DNA of 24,918 nt from Haplomitrium mnioides. Taxonomy: Eukaryota; Marchantiophyta; Haplomitriopsida; Calobryales. Shown piece by piece: positions 17,007 to 24,918 of the stretch (within the stretch, counting starts at the first letter, position 1; each line of letters starts with the position of its first letter). The stretch is taken from assembly GCA_049999725.1 (NCBI GenBank), contig JBNGIS010008346.1, positions 55,960 to 80,877 of the forward strand, given 5' to 3'. Position numbers and translations under genes: made by a program. The notes under the pieces are model-generated. The model ran no database searches and was not told the origin of the DNA. It was given only the letters and a program-made list of their open reading frames with translations.

Positions 17007-17482
17007 GTTAAGAGGATAATGAGGTATTTGAAGGAGGCACATAACATTGGTTTATGTTATCACTGCACAGACACTCCTATGCCTTTGTGTGGATATTCTG
17101 ATTATAACTTTGCAGGAGATCTGAACACAAGGAGATCCACAACTGGATATTGCTTTGTTATGTCTAAAGCAGCCACATCGTGGACATCTGGAGAAGCTGT
17201 TTGGCTGAGACATTTACTATCTAACCATTGGGTTTTGTGCAGGCTGCTACATGCATACATTATGACACCCAGAGTGCTACTGCACTAGTTCCCAACCCAA
17301 GGTTACATGAAAGAACAAAGCATGTTGATGTTCAATATCGTCATGTGCAAGGTTTGGTCAAAGATGGCAGCATTGAAGTTGTCTACTGCAGCACAAGTGA
17401 AGTGGCTGCAGATATAATTACAGAGGGAATTTCTAGATACAAACATTTCTTCATCAGTTATAAGATGAAGATTATAAGATGA
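17007..17482 (+). pseudogene. copia-3 RNase H with one frameshift
   Basis: IMRYLKEAHNIGLCY, LCGYSDYNFAGDLNTRRSTT and GYCFVMSKAATSW (17013-17180) are the RNase H core. At about 17225 the frame shifts, and in the second frame (from 17228) the tail reads YDTQSATALVPNP, ERTKHVDVQYRHVQGLVKDG and EVAADIITEGISRYKHFF. The latter equals the family's KTKHIDvqyHfvRe...tadixTKpLpxxkfe end. The stop is at 17480-17482, 30 bp before the 3' LTR. Confidence 0.8.
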
Positions 17483-17502
17483 AGGATTGAAAGATTAGAC
17501 CC

Positions 17503-17512
17503 TAAGTGGGAG
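17503..17512 (+). other. copia-3 polypurine tract
   Basis: TAAGTGGGAG immediately precedes the LTR start TGTTGG. Copia-4 has the same AGTGGGAG before its LTR. Confidence 0.75.
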
Positions 17513-17887
17513 TGTTGGAAATAGACATGTTCACACCTGCTATTGTAGTGTCCAATCTTTCCTGGTCAAGATATATCCAGTTAGGATATGACTTGAGTGC
17601 ATCTAGATATTTGGAGCATTCAAAGAGTTGCACTAGTTACCAAAGGTTGCAGCCCTTGCATGGGAAAGGACATTTCCTTCCATATAAATGTTGGTTGCAA
17701 TCATGGGTGTAACTCGACCAGTTTTTCCTCCTAAAGTGAATATACTCAGAATCATCTCCTAAAGTTGTATCAGTTGATTGCATGTATCTATGAGCATTTA
17801 GTCTTGATGTTTAGATAAGGATTTGTCATCAGAGAGAGATCCTAACATCAGTTCATTTCTAATATGCTGAAAGATCAAATTCTAACA
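17513..17887 (+). mobile_element. copia-3 3' LTR (375 bp)
   Basis: Full LTR without gap, TG...CA ended. It is followed by the target duplication CTTCT (17888-17892), after which the chromovirus integrase resumes. Confidence 0.95.
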
Positions 17888-17892
17888 CTTCT

Positions 17893-18700
17893 AAGCACCA
17901 AACTCTCTATGTCTACTGTTTATCATCCTCAAATAGATGGGCAAATAGAGCACAATGATTGCATTGTAGAGGATATGCTTCACACGTTCATCAATGTTCA
18001 TCACACCAATTGGGATGGTTTCTTACCAGTTGTGGAGTTTGCTTGTAACAACTCCAAACAAGCAAGTTCTAGGTTTTCTCATTTTTTTTCGTAATTCATA
18101 TCAACATCCTTTTGTTTCCAATGGTTTTCTTTCTCTTTCTTCTTCCATTGTTCCAACTATTTCTACCTTTTTGTCTAATGTTTCTTCTTCTTTGCAAGAT
18201 GCTCGCAACCATCTTATTATTGCTCAAAATCGGCAAGAAAATATGCCGATAATCGTCGTCATGATTCCTCTTATGTTTTAGGTGACCAAGTTATGTTATC
18301 TATTCAAGATCTCCCATTGTCTTTAAATACTCAAGCTCATAAGTTATTTCCTGCTTGGATTGCTTCTGTCTTTTTTTCTTAAGTTATTTCTCCTGTTTTT
18401 TATAAACTTAATATTCCTCTTCATACAAAGATTCATCGTGCGTTCCATGTCTCTAAACTTGAACCTTTTGTCCCTAGTCTATCTTCTTTTCCAAATCATG
18501 TTCAACTTCTTTCTCTGGCTATTTTTCTTGTTGATCATGAAGAATTTGAAGTAGATTGCATTTTAGCAAAAAGAGTTCTGAGGCAAGGGCAACATCTACA
18601 AGTTCAATACAAGGTTTTGTGGAAAGGCTATCTTTTTCATGATGCTACTTGGGAATCTTATTCAAACCTTGAGAAATCTCAAGAGGCTATTTAATTATTT
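17893..18700 (+). pseudogene. Chromovirus integrase 3' part and chromodomain
   Basis: Directly after the target duplication the interrupted core resumes with STKLSMSTVYHPQIDGQIEH (family: gtkl.xStayHPQtDGQtErvN), whose final Glu is the third catalytic residue. NWDGFLPVVEFACNNSKQAS follows. The module after the core shows HKLFPAWIASVF and FHVSKLEPF (GPY/F-type region). From about 18541 a chromodomain appears: ILAKRVLRQGQHLQVQYKVL, WKGYLFHDATWES and NLEKSQEAI, with the aromatic cage positions Y, W and W present, ending at a TAA near 18692. The chromodomain marks the element as a chromovirus; in the family it guides insertion to heterochromatin. Frameshifts near 18095 and 18250 inactivate the integrase. 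Confidence 0.85.
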
Positions 18701-18749
18701 GAAAGTTGCGGCAATGACGAAGAAGTCATCAATTAGAAGGTGTGGATTA

Positions 18750-19170
18750 TGTAATAGTTCAAGCATGATAATGTTGTGCTATTTATATGAAAATATAGCG
18801 CAATGAAGGAAGTGGTAGAGGGTCACTTTTAGGGTTGAACTGAGATAAGATTACTTGCCTTCAAAGTTAAATTTAGAGCTTTTAAGGTTGAAATTAAAAG
18901 TGACTTCTAAGTGTTCAATTGTAGGGTTGAAAATAGAAGTGACTTGTAAGTGAAAAAGAGGGATGACACCTTCTTCTCTTGTATAAAGAGCTTCATAGTC
19001 CCACTCCTCATTCTAGAGTTCCTCTCAATTCGGTTTGGCTCTTTGGTTTTTTGGCTTTGGCTTGCACTCTTGGCTTGTGTTTGCTTATTGGCCTTGAGTT
19101 GCATAACTCTATTTTAGAGTTATCTTGGAGTTTTTACTCATTTGGAAGTTGGTTTTTGAGTTCTTTTACA
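18750..19170 (+). mobile_element. Chromovirus 3' LTR (421 bp)
   Basis: It begins TGTAATAGTTCAAGCATG and ends TTTTACA, collinear with the 5' LTR, with a TATAAA at 18982-18987. A weak purine tract (AGAAGGTGTGGATTA) precedes it. Confidence 0.85.
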
Positions 19171-20600
19171 CCAATGGTGATAGTATATCACAATCAAAAT
19201 TGAAGTAGTCATCCAACTCTATGCTCTGAGACTTTTGGACAAGCATATTTATTTGGATCTTGGACTTTGTCATCTTTATCAATTGTTGAAGAGGCATCTC
19301 CACAATATTTTGAACACTATGACTTGAACGTCAACTAGTTGACTTGAGGGTGTTTTCATGTTTTTGGATCCCAAAGAAAGAGCTGTGATTTTGTGAAAAC
19401 AAAGTTCCGTTGATGATGTTTTGAAAATTTCTAGGTGTCAACTTTTATTGGTTGACCAATAAGTTAGATCTTGTAAGATTGAGTCTTGGATTTTATACAC
19501 GCATAGAGTTTATTCTCACGATTTTCATCTTTAATGTATTTTGTTGAATAATCGACATGTTTTTGTCCAAAATACTACCTATCACACTAGATGCTTATGG
19601 TTTGTTAATGCTTCCTTCTATAGAAGGATGATTTGACAGACTCTCAAATTGTTGTTCGAAAGTAACATTTTTTTTAGAATTAAATCTTGAAACTCTAATC
19701 GCTTCTTGCCTCTCTATGCTTTTGCTATTGAAAAATATACAAAATAAAAAAGTGGAAAACTCAATAAATGATTGAAGTAGATAATCACAATACATGCTTG
19801 TACTCAAAAAATATGGTTTTTTGGAAAAAACAGTTTACAAAATAGCAAAATAGTATAAAATTTTTGGAGGAAAAAGAAGAAAAAAACTAGAAGGATGAAA
19901 ACAAGCCCTACTTTATACACTAGCTTTTTTTTTTTTTCTTTTTTCCACCACATGAGCATGCATGTCTTGAGCTTCAAGAATAATTTTTTGGCGTGAAAAG
20001 TTAGTTTTTTGAATTTTATGTATAAAAGGAACAACAATGAAAGCTTTTCTTTCCATAGTCATGAGGGCAGCTACGAGATTGGTTTTGTAATCTTACCACC
20101 ATTTAGTTGTGTTTTGCCTTTGTGTTTTACACTACCTTTTCTCTTTCATTTTCAACGTCTTGTTCTTGTCTATTTTGAGACCTTGAAAAATAGCAATGCA
20201 AGCAACTCCTCCAAAATAAGCACAACCAAACCCCTATTGGTATGCCAATGTTTTGAAGCTATTTGAGCCCGTATAACTAGAATAAAAATGACTAGTTTGG
20301 TGTGGAACAATCAAGGACATTGAGCATGATCTATACATGTTTTAAAGAGAAGGCAAAAAAATTAATATGGGTCTTTGTCTTTTGGTCAAAGTTTTTGTGA
20401 TTCAAGAAGGCCATAGAGCCCACATTGGGCTCTTTTTGGAGTCAAATGATAGAATCAGCCTCTACAAGACCTCTTTGAAGAAAATTTGCTTCAGTGAAAT
20501 GAAGCCAAAAGACCCCTTCACCTCAGATTTATAAGAGCGTACAAAGATGGAAAGGAGCTTAATCCTAATTTTAGTTTTTTGTTGTTGTAAGGAGTTTGTG
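19171..20600. other. AT-rich DNA, nothing recognised
   Basis: The region is low-complexity, with a long T run at about 19925-19939 and several T/A-rich stretches. Short frames (for example 19595-19807 minus and 20009-20266 plus) show no motif. It may be old element debris or unique host sequence. Confidence 0.5.
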
Positions 20601-20701
20601 CTCACATGGACTCAAGAGTCCATACAGGCATGGACAAGATAATATATGTGATTGTTGCCTCATGAGTCTCTGCACGCATGCATTAAGTTAAGTTGCATTT
20701 G

Positions 20702-20869
20702 AACTCGCGAGTCTATGTGTACATAAACTCACGAGTACATGTGCGCATAGACTCACAAGTACATATCCACATGGACTCATTAGCCTATGCTCGTGGGGAC
20801 TCAATTATGCATGCATGTATAGACTTACCAGTCCAAATGCTTATAGACTCACCAGCCCAAACGCGCCAT
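20702..20869. repeat. 24-bp minisatellite, 7 units, with octapeptide reading
   Basis: Seven consecutive units of exactly 24 bp start (A/G)ACT(C/T), with the first reading AACTCGCGAGTCTATGTG and onward. An eighth partial start (ACTCATGAGTCT) follows. Looser relatives occur at 20608 and 20659. Since 24 is divisible by three, a frame from ATG 20693 reads seven octapeptides (NSRVYVYI, NSRVHVRI, DSQVHIHM, DSLAYARG and so on) and ends at 20956. The unit head is close to palindromic (ACTCGCGAGT). I see no promoter or conserved domain and regard the peptide as a by-product of the repeat. Confidence 0.9.
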
Positions 20870-20956
20870 ACTCATGAGTCTTTTAGTCCCTGGTCTCACT
20901 GTAATTCAGCCATTTGTGTTCAATTGTGCTTTGGCTTGTTCAATTTAAGTTTTTGA

Positions 20957-21897
20957 TTCTAACACTATTTCTATGTTTTAATGTTTGCAATATCTTGCTA
21001 ATTTTGTCAACCCACACATTAATTCCAAGTTTGTAGAAAGGGACTTCATAAAGTTTGCTTCTAGTCATAAGCTTTTGAAATTGAAACATGGGCTGACCCT
21101 GGCTTAGTAAAATTTGTATCTTAGTGCGGCAACATTTGCTATCAAAGCAACTAGTGGATTGTTAGCTCCAAAGAAAAGAACAACAACCAAGCCGATAAAA
21201 GGCTCAACACGGAAAAAAAATGGTTGTACAAAAGAAAAAACCAATGCAAGCACAACTCATTCATTTCAAGCCAGTCTCATCACCATCTCTCCCAAGATCT
21301 TGTTGGCAACCTTCTTCTTCTTCCTCTTTGAGTAGCTCTCAAGAATTGGTTGACATAAAGCCCATGCCAAAACAGACGACATCAAGATCAAAACAACAAT
21401 GATACAAGGAGCTACAAAAATTTTAAGAGAGGAAGCAAGTTGATCCTCAAACAGTTTTTGAGAACACAAGGCAGAAAGTTGAAAATCAATCAATTGTACT
21501 TAGGAGGAGAATAAGAAAGAATAGTACGTTTGTGCTAATTTGTGCGGGTTAGCTGAATTGTGGAAAACTCGTTGAGTGGCAATAATAAAATCGATGAGGT
21601 GTTTGGGATTTTCATTGTTGAGGGGAGTAGACTAACACATTTTTGGAGCTTTAGCTGATTGAAGGTCAACACGGAGCCAATGAGTGGGAGGTTGCAATAA
21701 AAGCTAACTCAACGTATAATACAATTTTGACTTGCAGTAAGATTGAGCAATTAACTCATTAGTGACCATATACATTAGATGAAGAAGAGAAAACTCTTCC
21801 AAACACTTAGGTAAATTCCCTTTTGTCATAGGCAATGGATGAGATCTATGAGACAACAAAATGCCCGAGTTATTGAGAACTCAATAAACAAGTAAAA
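20957..21897. other. No recognised gene
   Basis: This is AT-rich, A-rich sequence with short frames only (such as 21114-21335). They are rich in Lys, Ser and Gln and show no motif. The 5' part of the LINE that follows could once have extended here, but I see no endonuclease signature. Confidence 0.45.
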
Positions 21898-22530
21898 ATG
21901 ATGGCTATTCCATTGGGTAGGCATCATCTCTTTTTTCAATATACCAATGACACTCTTCTATCCTTAGCACGAGAAGAAAAAAACTTGCTAAAGACAGTAA
22001 AAGTCAATGCGTACCTTCTCCAATACTTCTCGACAGAATATGAACTAGGAAAAATCATCTACCATTTGGATTTTCTCGCAACCTGGACCGCAAAGGTGAC
22101 ACAATAGATGTAACTAGGAGTGGGCAGAAAAGGATGCTACCTTAAAATTCCTTGGTGTTTTGTTTGGCCCTCAAAGCTATCTACAGGGAATAAAGAACAT
22201 CTTGGTAGACAAAGTCCTATTGAAGCTCAAGTTTTGGTGTAATAGATATATTAGTATGCCAAGAAGACTGTTGATCATCAATCAAATCATCTTGGGGTCC
22301 ATGTGGTACTTTTCTTCTTGTTAGGCAAGGGGCAGCTCTCCCCTTACAAAAATCAAACAGCTAGTGAAAAACTTCCTTTGGTAAGGAAATGGGGAAAATT
22401 GCAGAGCTCTGGTGGTGTAGGAAACATGTAAGAGGAGAAAGAAAGAAGGGGTATTGGAATTGATGGACATATATGTACAAACTCAAGCCTTAATAGGGAA
22501 TTGGATTATGTCAGCCCTGCTGCTGGGGTG
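21898..22530 (+). pseudogene. LINE (non-LTR) reverse transcriptase fragment
   Basis: At 21898-22107 the frame reads HHLFFQYTNDTLLSLAREEK, aligning with the LINE RT catalytic motif (hlxyADDTllfl). The second catalytic position is changed: YTND in place of YADD. From 22124 the thumb and connection region follows: LKFLGVLFGP, ILVDKVLLKLKFWCNRYISM, RRLLIINQIILGSMWYF, a TAG, LTKIKQLVKNFLW and KKEGVLELMDIYVQTQAL. These match the plant LINE series kYLGxxxG, kvxxkLxxWsxrxLSxaGRxlLixxVlxsxpxY, ixkxxxxFlW and GGLGvxdl. RNase H and the 3' zinc finger are not seen. Family role: target-primed reverse transcription. The copy is inactive. Confidence 0.65.
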
Positions 22531-23603
22531 CTATGCTGAAAAAACAACCCTACGTTGCCGCAAGCGACGAAATAAAGGTTTATGGGATACTTGTTGTGGG
22601 AGAGACCGACACTTTGTCGATTTGAGCGTTTTAAGAAGGTGCTGGACTGGTTTTGGTTCAGGTTTGTTCACTCTTCCTTGCTTTCTTATTCACTTGCAAA
22701 CTGGACCAGGTCTAGATCAGAGTTTTGAGAGGCCGAAAAGGAGCTTTTACTTTGCTTTATTCTTGCTCACCCCCAAGTGAAGGTGGCTGATCCGTGGAGT
22801 ACAGGAATGACAGGTCTGACCCCTCCTTGGAACCAGATCTGTGATTACAGATTTCCAGCAGCTGAAATCTGTCCCTAGCCCTCGCTCTTCCTATCTCCTA
22901 CGATGAAATTTACTTCTGAAAACAAAATTTTGAATCTATGCTAATAAATGACAGCCTACTTTCTCTAGCAATTCTTTGAGTGTTTTCACACGCCCTTCTT
23001 AACCCTATTACAGAACTCAGAATATCTACACACTAAAACTACACACCCAGAAACCACAAGACCGAAACAAACCCTTGGTACGGCGTTACCAATTCTTGAA
23101 ATCAGGAATTTGATTGATTTTGATGTTTTCTTTTTTGGTTGGTGCTGCCCTTGGATTACTGGTGGCTAGAGGTCCTCCTTTGATCATTATGGTCTTTCTT
23201 GTCGCCCCCAAGAACTGCTCCCTTGTTGATTTTAGTTGCTAGTCTTCAGATCAGTTGGCTCCTCCACCTCCCGAGAACCCGAAATACTTATCGGCTGCCC
23301 TCAATTTCTGGCTGCCCCCTTTCTCTTACCACCACCAATTTTTCTTTCACCCATTCAGTCAAGAGAGTTTATCTTCTACCCCACATAAGGTGCATCTTAT
23401 GACTCCCTCACCAAGGAGGTGCTACTCTCGAACACCGGTTGCACCCAACTCCACCTTGCTGCCCAATTTCGCCTCTTTACTCTTCCATTGGTAGCATAAC
23501 TCACCAAGACTCTTTACGCCCACATGAAATATCACAAGATTGAACCTTTGGCATAGATTTCCCCATCACTTCCTTTACTCAACAATTTATGAGCTCACCC
23601 TCC
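22531..23603. other. Unassigned stretch before copia-4
   Basis: It is pyrimidine-rich in parts (around 23200-23480) with Pro/Ser/Thr-rich short frames (23199-23402 and 23255-23494). No domain is recognised. It separates the LINE scrap from a copia that begins abruptly in mid-RT, so it may be filler sequence or part of another insertion. Confidence 0.4.
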
Positions 23604-24855
23604 CTAGTTGATGTCAAGACAACATTCTTGAATGGAGATCTCGAAGAAGAGATCTATATGCAGCAGCCAGAAGGATATGTTGTGAGAGGGAAGGAAAGCC
23701 TTGTCTGCAGATTAAACAAGGCATTATATGGCCTCAAGCAAGCGTCAAGGGCATGGTACCAGTGGATTGACACACATTTGATGGAGAAGAACTTTAGGAG
23801 AAGCGATGCAGATCACAGTGCTTACACCTGGAGAGAGGGTGGGAGCATTGTGATTTTGGTCATCTATGTAGATGATATAGTGATGATCAGCAATGATCTG
23901 GAGCAATTGAATCAGGTGAAGAGGGACCTGGAGGTGCCATTTGAAATAACAGACCTGCAGGAAATTCACTATCTTCTTGGGATACATGTTCAAAGGGATA
24001 GACATGCAAGGAAGATAACATTGAATCAAAAGGTGTACATTGAGAAAATTCTTGAGAGATATGGAATGGGAGATTACAGGGCAGTTTGCACTCCATTAGA
24101 AGCTGGTATGAGGTTAAATAAGGAAATGGGACCTGGAACAAAAGAGGAGACTGAAGAGATGACACAAGTGCCATATCAAAGTGCAGTAGGCAGTCTGATG
24201 TATACCATGAATAGCCACAAGGCCAGACATTGCCTATGCAGTGGGAGTTGCCTCAAGGTTTATGTCCAACTCAGGAATGGCTCACTGGCTTGTAGTGAAA
24301 AGAATTTTCCAATACCTTCAAGGCTCCAAGGATCATGTGCTGGAGTATAGTGGATATCTGGAATCCACTGAGATCAGCAACAGTTCACTGATCGGATATA
24401 GTGACTCCGACTATGCAGGCAGCAAGGATGATGGAAAGTCCACATTTGGATATGCTTTTCTAGTGGGAGGAGGTTCAGTAAGCTGGTGTAGTAAGAGGCA
24501 AACATCATTTGCTTTGTCAACATGTGAGGCACAATACATGGCTCTTACTCATGCCACCAAAGAGGCTGTGTGGCTAAGGAGGCTGCTGGAAGATGTGGGT
24601 TTCAAGCTGGATAAACCCACCACTATTTGTGAGGATAATCAGGGTTGTATATCATTGGCCAAGAATCCAACTTATCACTCGAAGACTAAACACATTGATA
24701 TCCAGTACCACTTTGTCAGGGAAAAGATGGGACAAGATATTGAGTTGCAATTTTGCAGAACAGGTGACATGGCAGCAGATGTGCTAACCAAAACACTGCC
24801 AAGGGACAAGCATGAGGAATTTATCAACATGCTTGGTGTGAAAATGGTTCGCTGA
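23604..24855 (+). pseudogene. copia-4 reverse transcriptase and RNase H, one frameshift
   Basis: The first frame (open from 23589) reads VDVKTTFLNGDLEEEIYMQQ, LNKALYGLKQASRAWY and VIYVDDIVMISND, with the intact catalytic YVDD at 23865-23876. It continues with FEITDLQEIHYLLGIHVQRD and YIEKILERYGMGDY. After SAVGSLMYTM (about 24207) one base too many shifts the frame. The expected ATRPDIAYAVGVASRFMSN context continues in the frame that is open from 24214 onward. RNase H follows with IGYSDSDYAGSKDDGKSTFG, GGGSVSWCSKRQTSFALST, EAQYMALTHATKEAVWLRRL, TKHIDIQYHFVREKM and VLTKTLPRDKHEEF. All catalytic motifs are kept. The frameshift and 5' truncation make it non-functional, but it looks younger than copia-1 and copia-2. 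Confidence 0.9.
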
Positions 24856-24862
24856 GTGGGAG

Positions 24863-24918
24863 TGTTGGAAATTGGCAGCTCACATTTTGGTGAGCATGTT
24901 CATTTGTACAGAAATTCA
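24863..24918 (+). mobile_element. copia-4 3' LTR, first 56 bp
   Basis: It starts TGTTGGAAATTGGCAGCTCA directly after AGTGGGAG. It is cut by the window end. Confidence 0.8.

Larger units (their letters stand above)
13193..17887 (+). mobile_element. copia-3: complete-ended Ty1/copia nested in chromovirus
   Basis: Two LTRs (13193-13490 with a 10-N gap, and 17513-17887, 375 bp) both start TGTTGGAAAT and end TCTAACA. A primer binding site follows the first and a purine tract precedes the second. The 5-bp sequence CTTCT occurs immediately before the 5' LTR (13188-13192) and immediately after the 3' LTR (17888-17892): a perfect target duplication. Over the 288 bp comparable between LTRs I count 5 substitutions. 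The inside keeps an open gag frame, but pol has large deletions and many stops. The element is about 4.7 kb and cannot be autonomous. Confidence 0.95.
10841..19170 (+). mobile_element. Ty3/gypsy chromovirus, old, internally deleted, split by copia-3
   Basis: Two diverged LTRs (10841-11264 and 18750-19170) flank a primer binding site, gag with zinc-knuckle remnant, RNase H, integrase and a chromodomain. This is gypsy order with RT-RNase H before integrase. Protease and RT proper are missing: gag passes into RNase H within about 60 bp near 12190-12240. The integrase is split by the nested copia-3. Without the nest (4,695 bp plus one 5-bp target copy) the element is about 3.6 kb. No target duplication is visible at its own ends (CTATG on the left, CCAAT on the right). 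By hand count the LTRs differ at about 60 of some 420 positions, so the insertion is old. Confidence 0.9.
23604..24918 (+). mobile_element. copia-4: 5'-truncated Ty1/copia, runs off the window
   Basis: It holds the RT from the VDVKTTFLNGD box onward, RNase H, the terminal stop at 24853-24855, a purine tract (GAGTGGGAG) and the start of a 3' LTR (TGTTGGAAATTGG from 24863). Gag, protease, integrase and the first part of RT are missing on the left without a visible boundary signal. It is the best-preserved pol in the window, with only one frameshift. Confidence 0.9.

Noticed and set aside
18360-18554. Hydrophobic 64-codon frame as a membrane peptide
   Set aside because: It is a T-rich shadow frame over the chromovirus integrase C-terminal module, whose motifs lie in another frame.
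10841-19170. An integrated plant pararetrovirus
   Set aside because: Paired LTRs, an integrase and a chromodomain are present and no movement-protein motif is seen, so it is a Ty3/gypsy element.
10415-19807. A host gene on the minus strand split by the chromovirus (frames at 10415-10822 and 19595-19807)
   Set aside because: Neither frame shows a known domain, they do not join, and no target duplication marks a clean insertion. The left frame is listed only as unassigned.
19804-20037. Lys/Phe/Leu-rich minus-strand frame
   Set aside because: It is a translation of low-complexity poly(A)/poly(T) DNA.
23199-23494. Pro/Ser-rich frames as a host exon
   Set aside because: Two overlapping frames in pyrimidine-rich DNA, no motif, no splice context that I could defend.

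Overview
The window looks like nuclear DNA of a land plant and consists almost wholly of dead retrotransposons. The basis is Ty1/copia polyproteins in plant-type domain order (gag-PR-IN-RT-RH), a Ty3/gypsy chromovirus with a C-terminal chromodomain, a LINE reverse-transcriptase scrap, and two initiator-Met-tRNA primer binding sites (TGGTATCAGAGC). There are no operons and I found no tRNA or rRNA gene. I can support no host gene. The species cannot be told from the sequence. Two runs of N (100 and 10) show this is a draft assembly, and both fall in repeats.

Layout. (1) 1-5087, minus strand: copia-1, a degraded element read from right to left. It has a probable 5' LTR (about 4706-5087, with TATA box, G-box and 23-bp repeats), a GC-rich tandem array (3835-4705, with the 100-N gap), then gag, protease, integrase, RT and RNase H out to the left edge. 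(2) 5527-10435, plus strand: copia-2, covering protease to RNase H and a 3' LTR. Its RT domain is interrupted by a block of about 0.7 kb made of repeat units that are all multiples of 3 bp and lie in the RT frame. (3) 10841-19170, plus strand: an old chromovirus whose two LTRs differ at roughly one site in seven and which has lost protease and RT. (4) 13193-17887, nested inside the chromovirus integrase: copia-3, a young element with nearly identical 375-bp LTRs, a perfect 5-bp target duplication (CTTCT), an open gag frame, and a pol that is deleted and full of stops. (5) 19171-21897: AT-rich DNA without recognisable genes, holding a 24-bp minisatellite (20702-20869). (6) 21898-22530: LINE RT fragment. 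(7) 22531-23603: unassigned. (8) 23604-24918: copia-4, a 5'-truncated RT-RNase H with one frameshift, followed by the start of its 3' LTR at the right edge.

Nothing here forms a working pathway. The relations are those of nested and adjoining insertions: copia-3 entered the chromovirus long after the chromovirus arrived. The most unusual structure is the in-frame peptide-repeat block inside the copia-2 RT.
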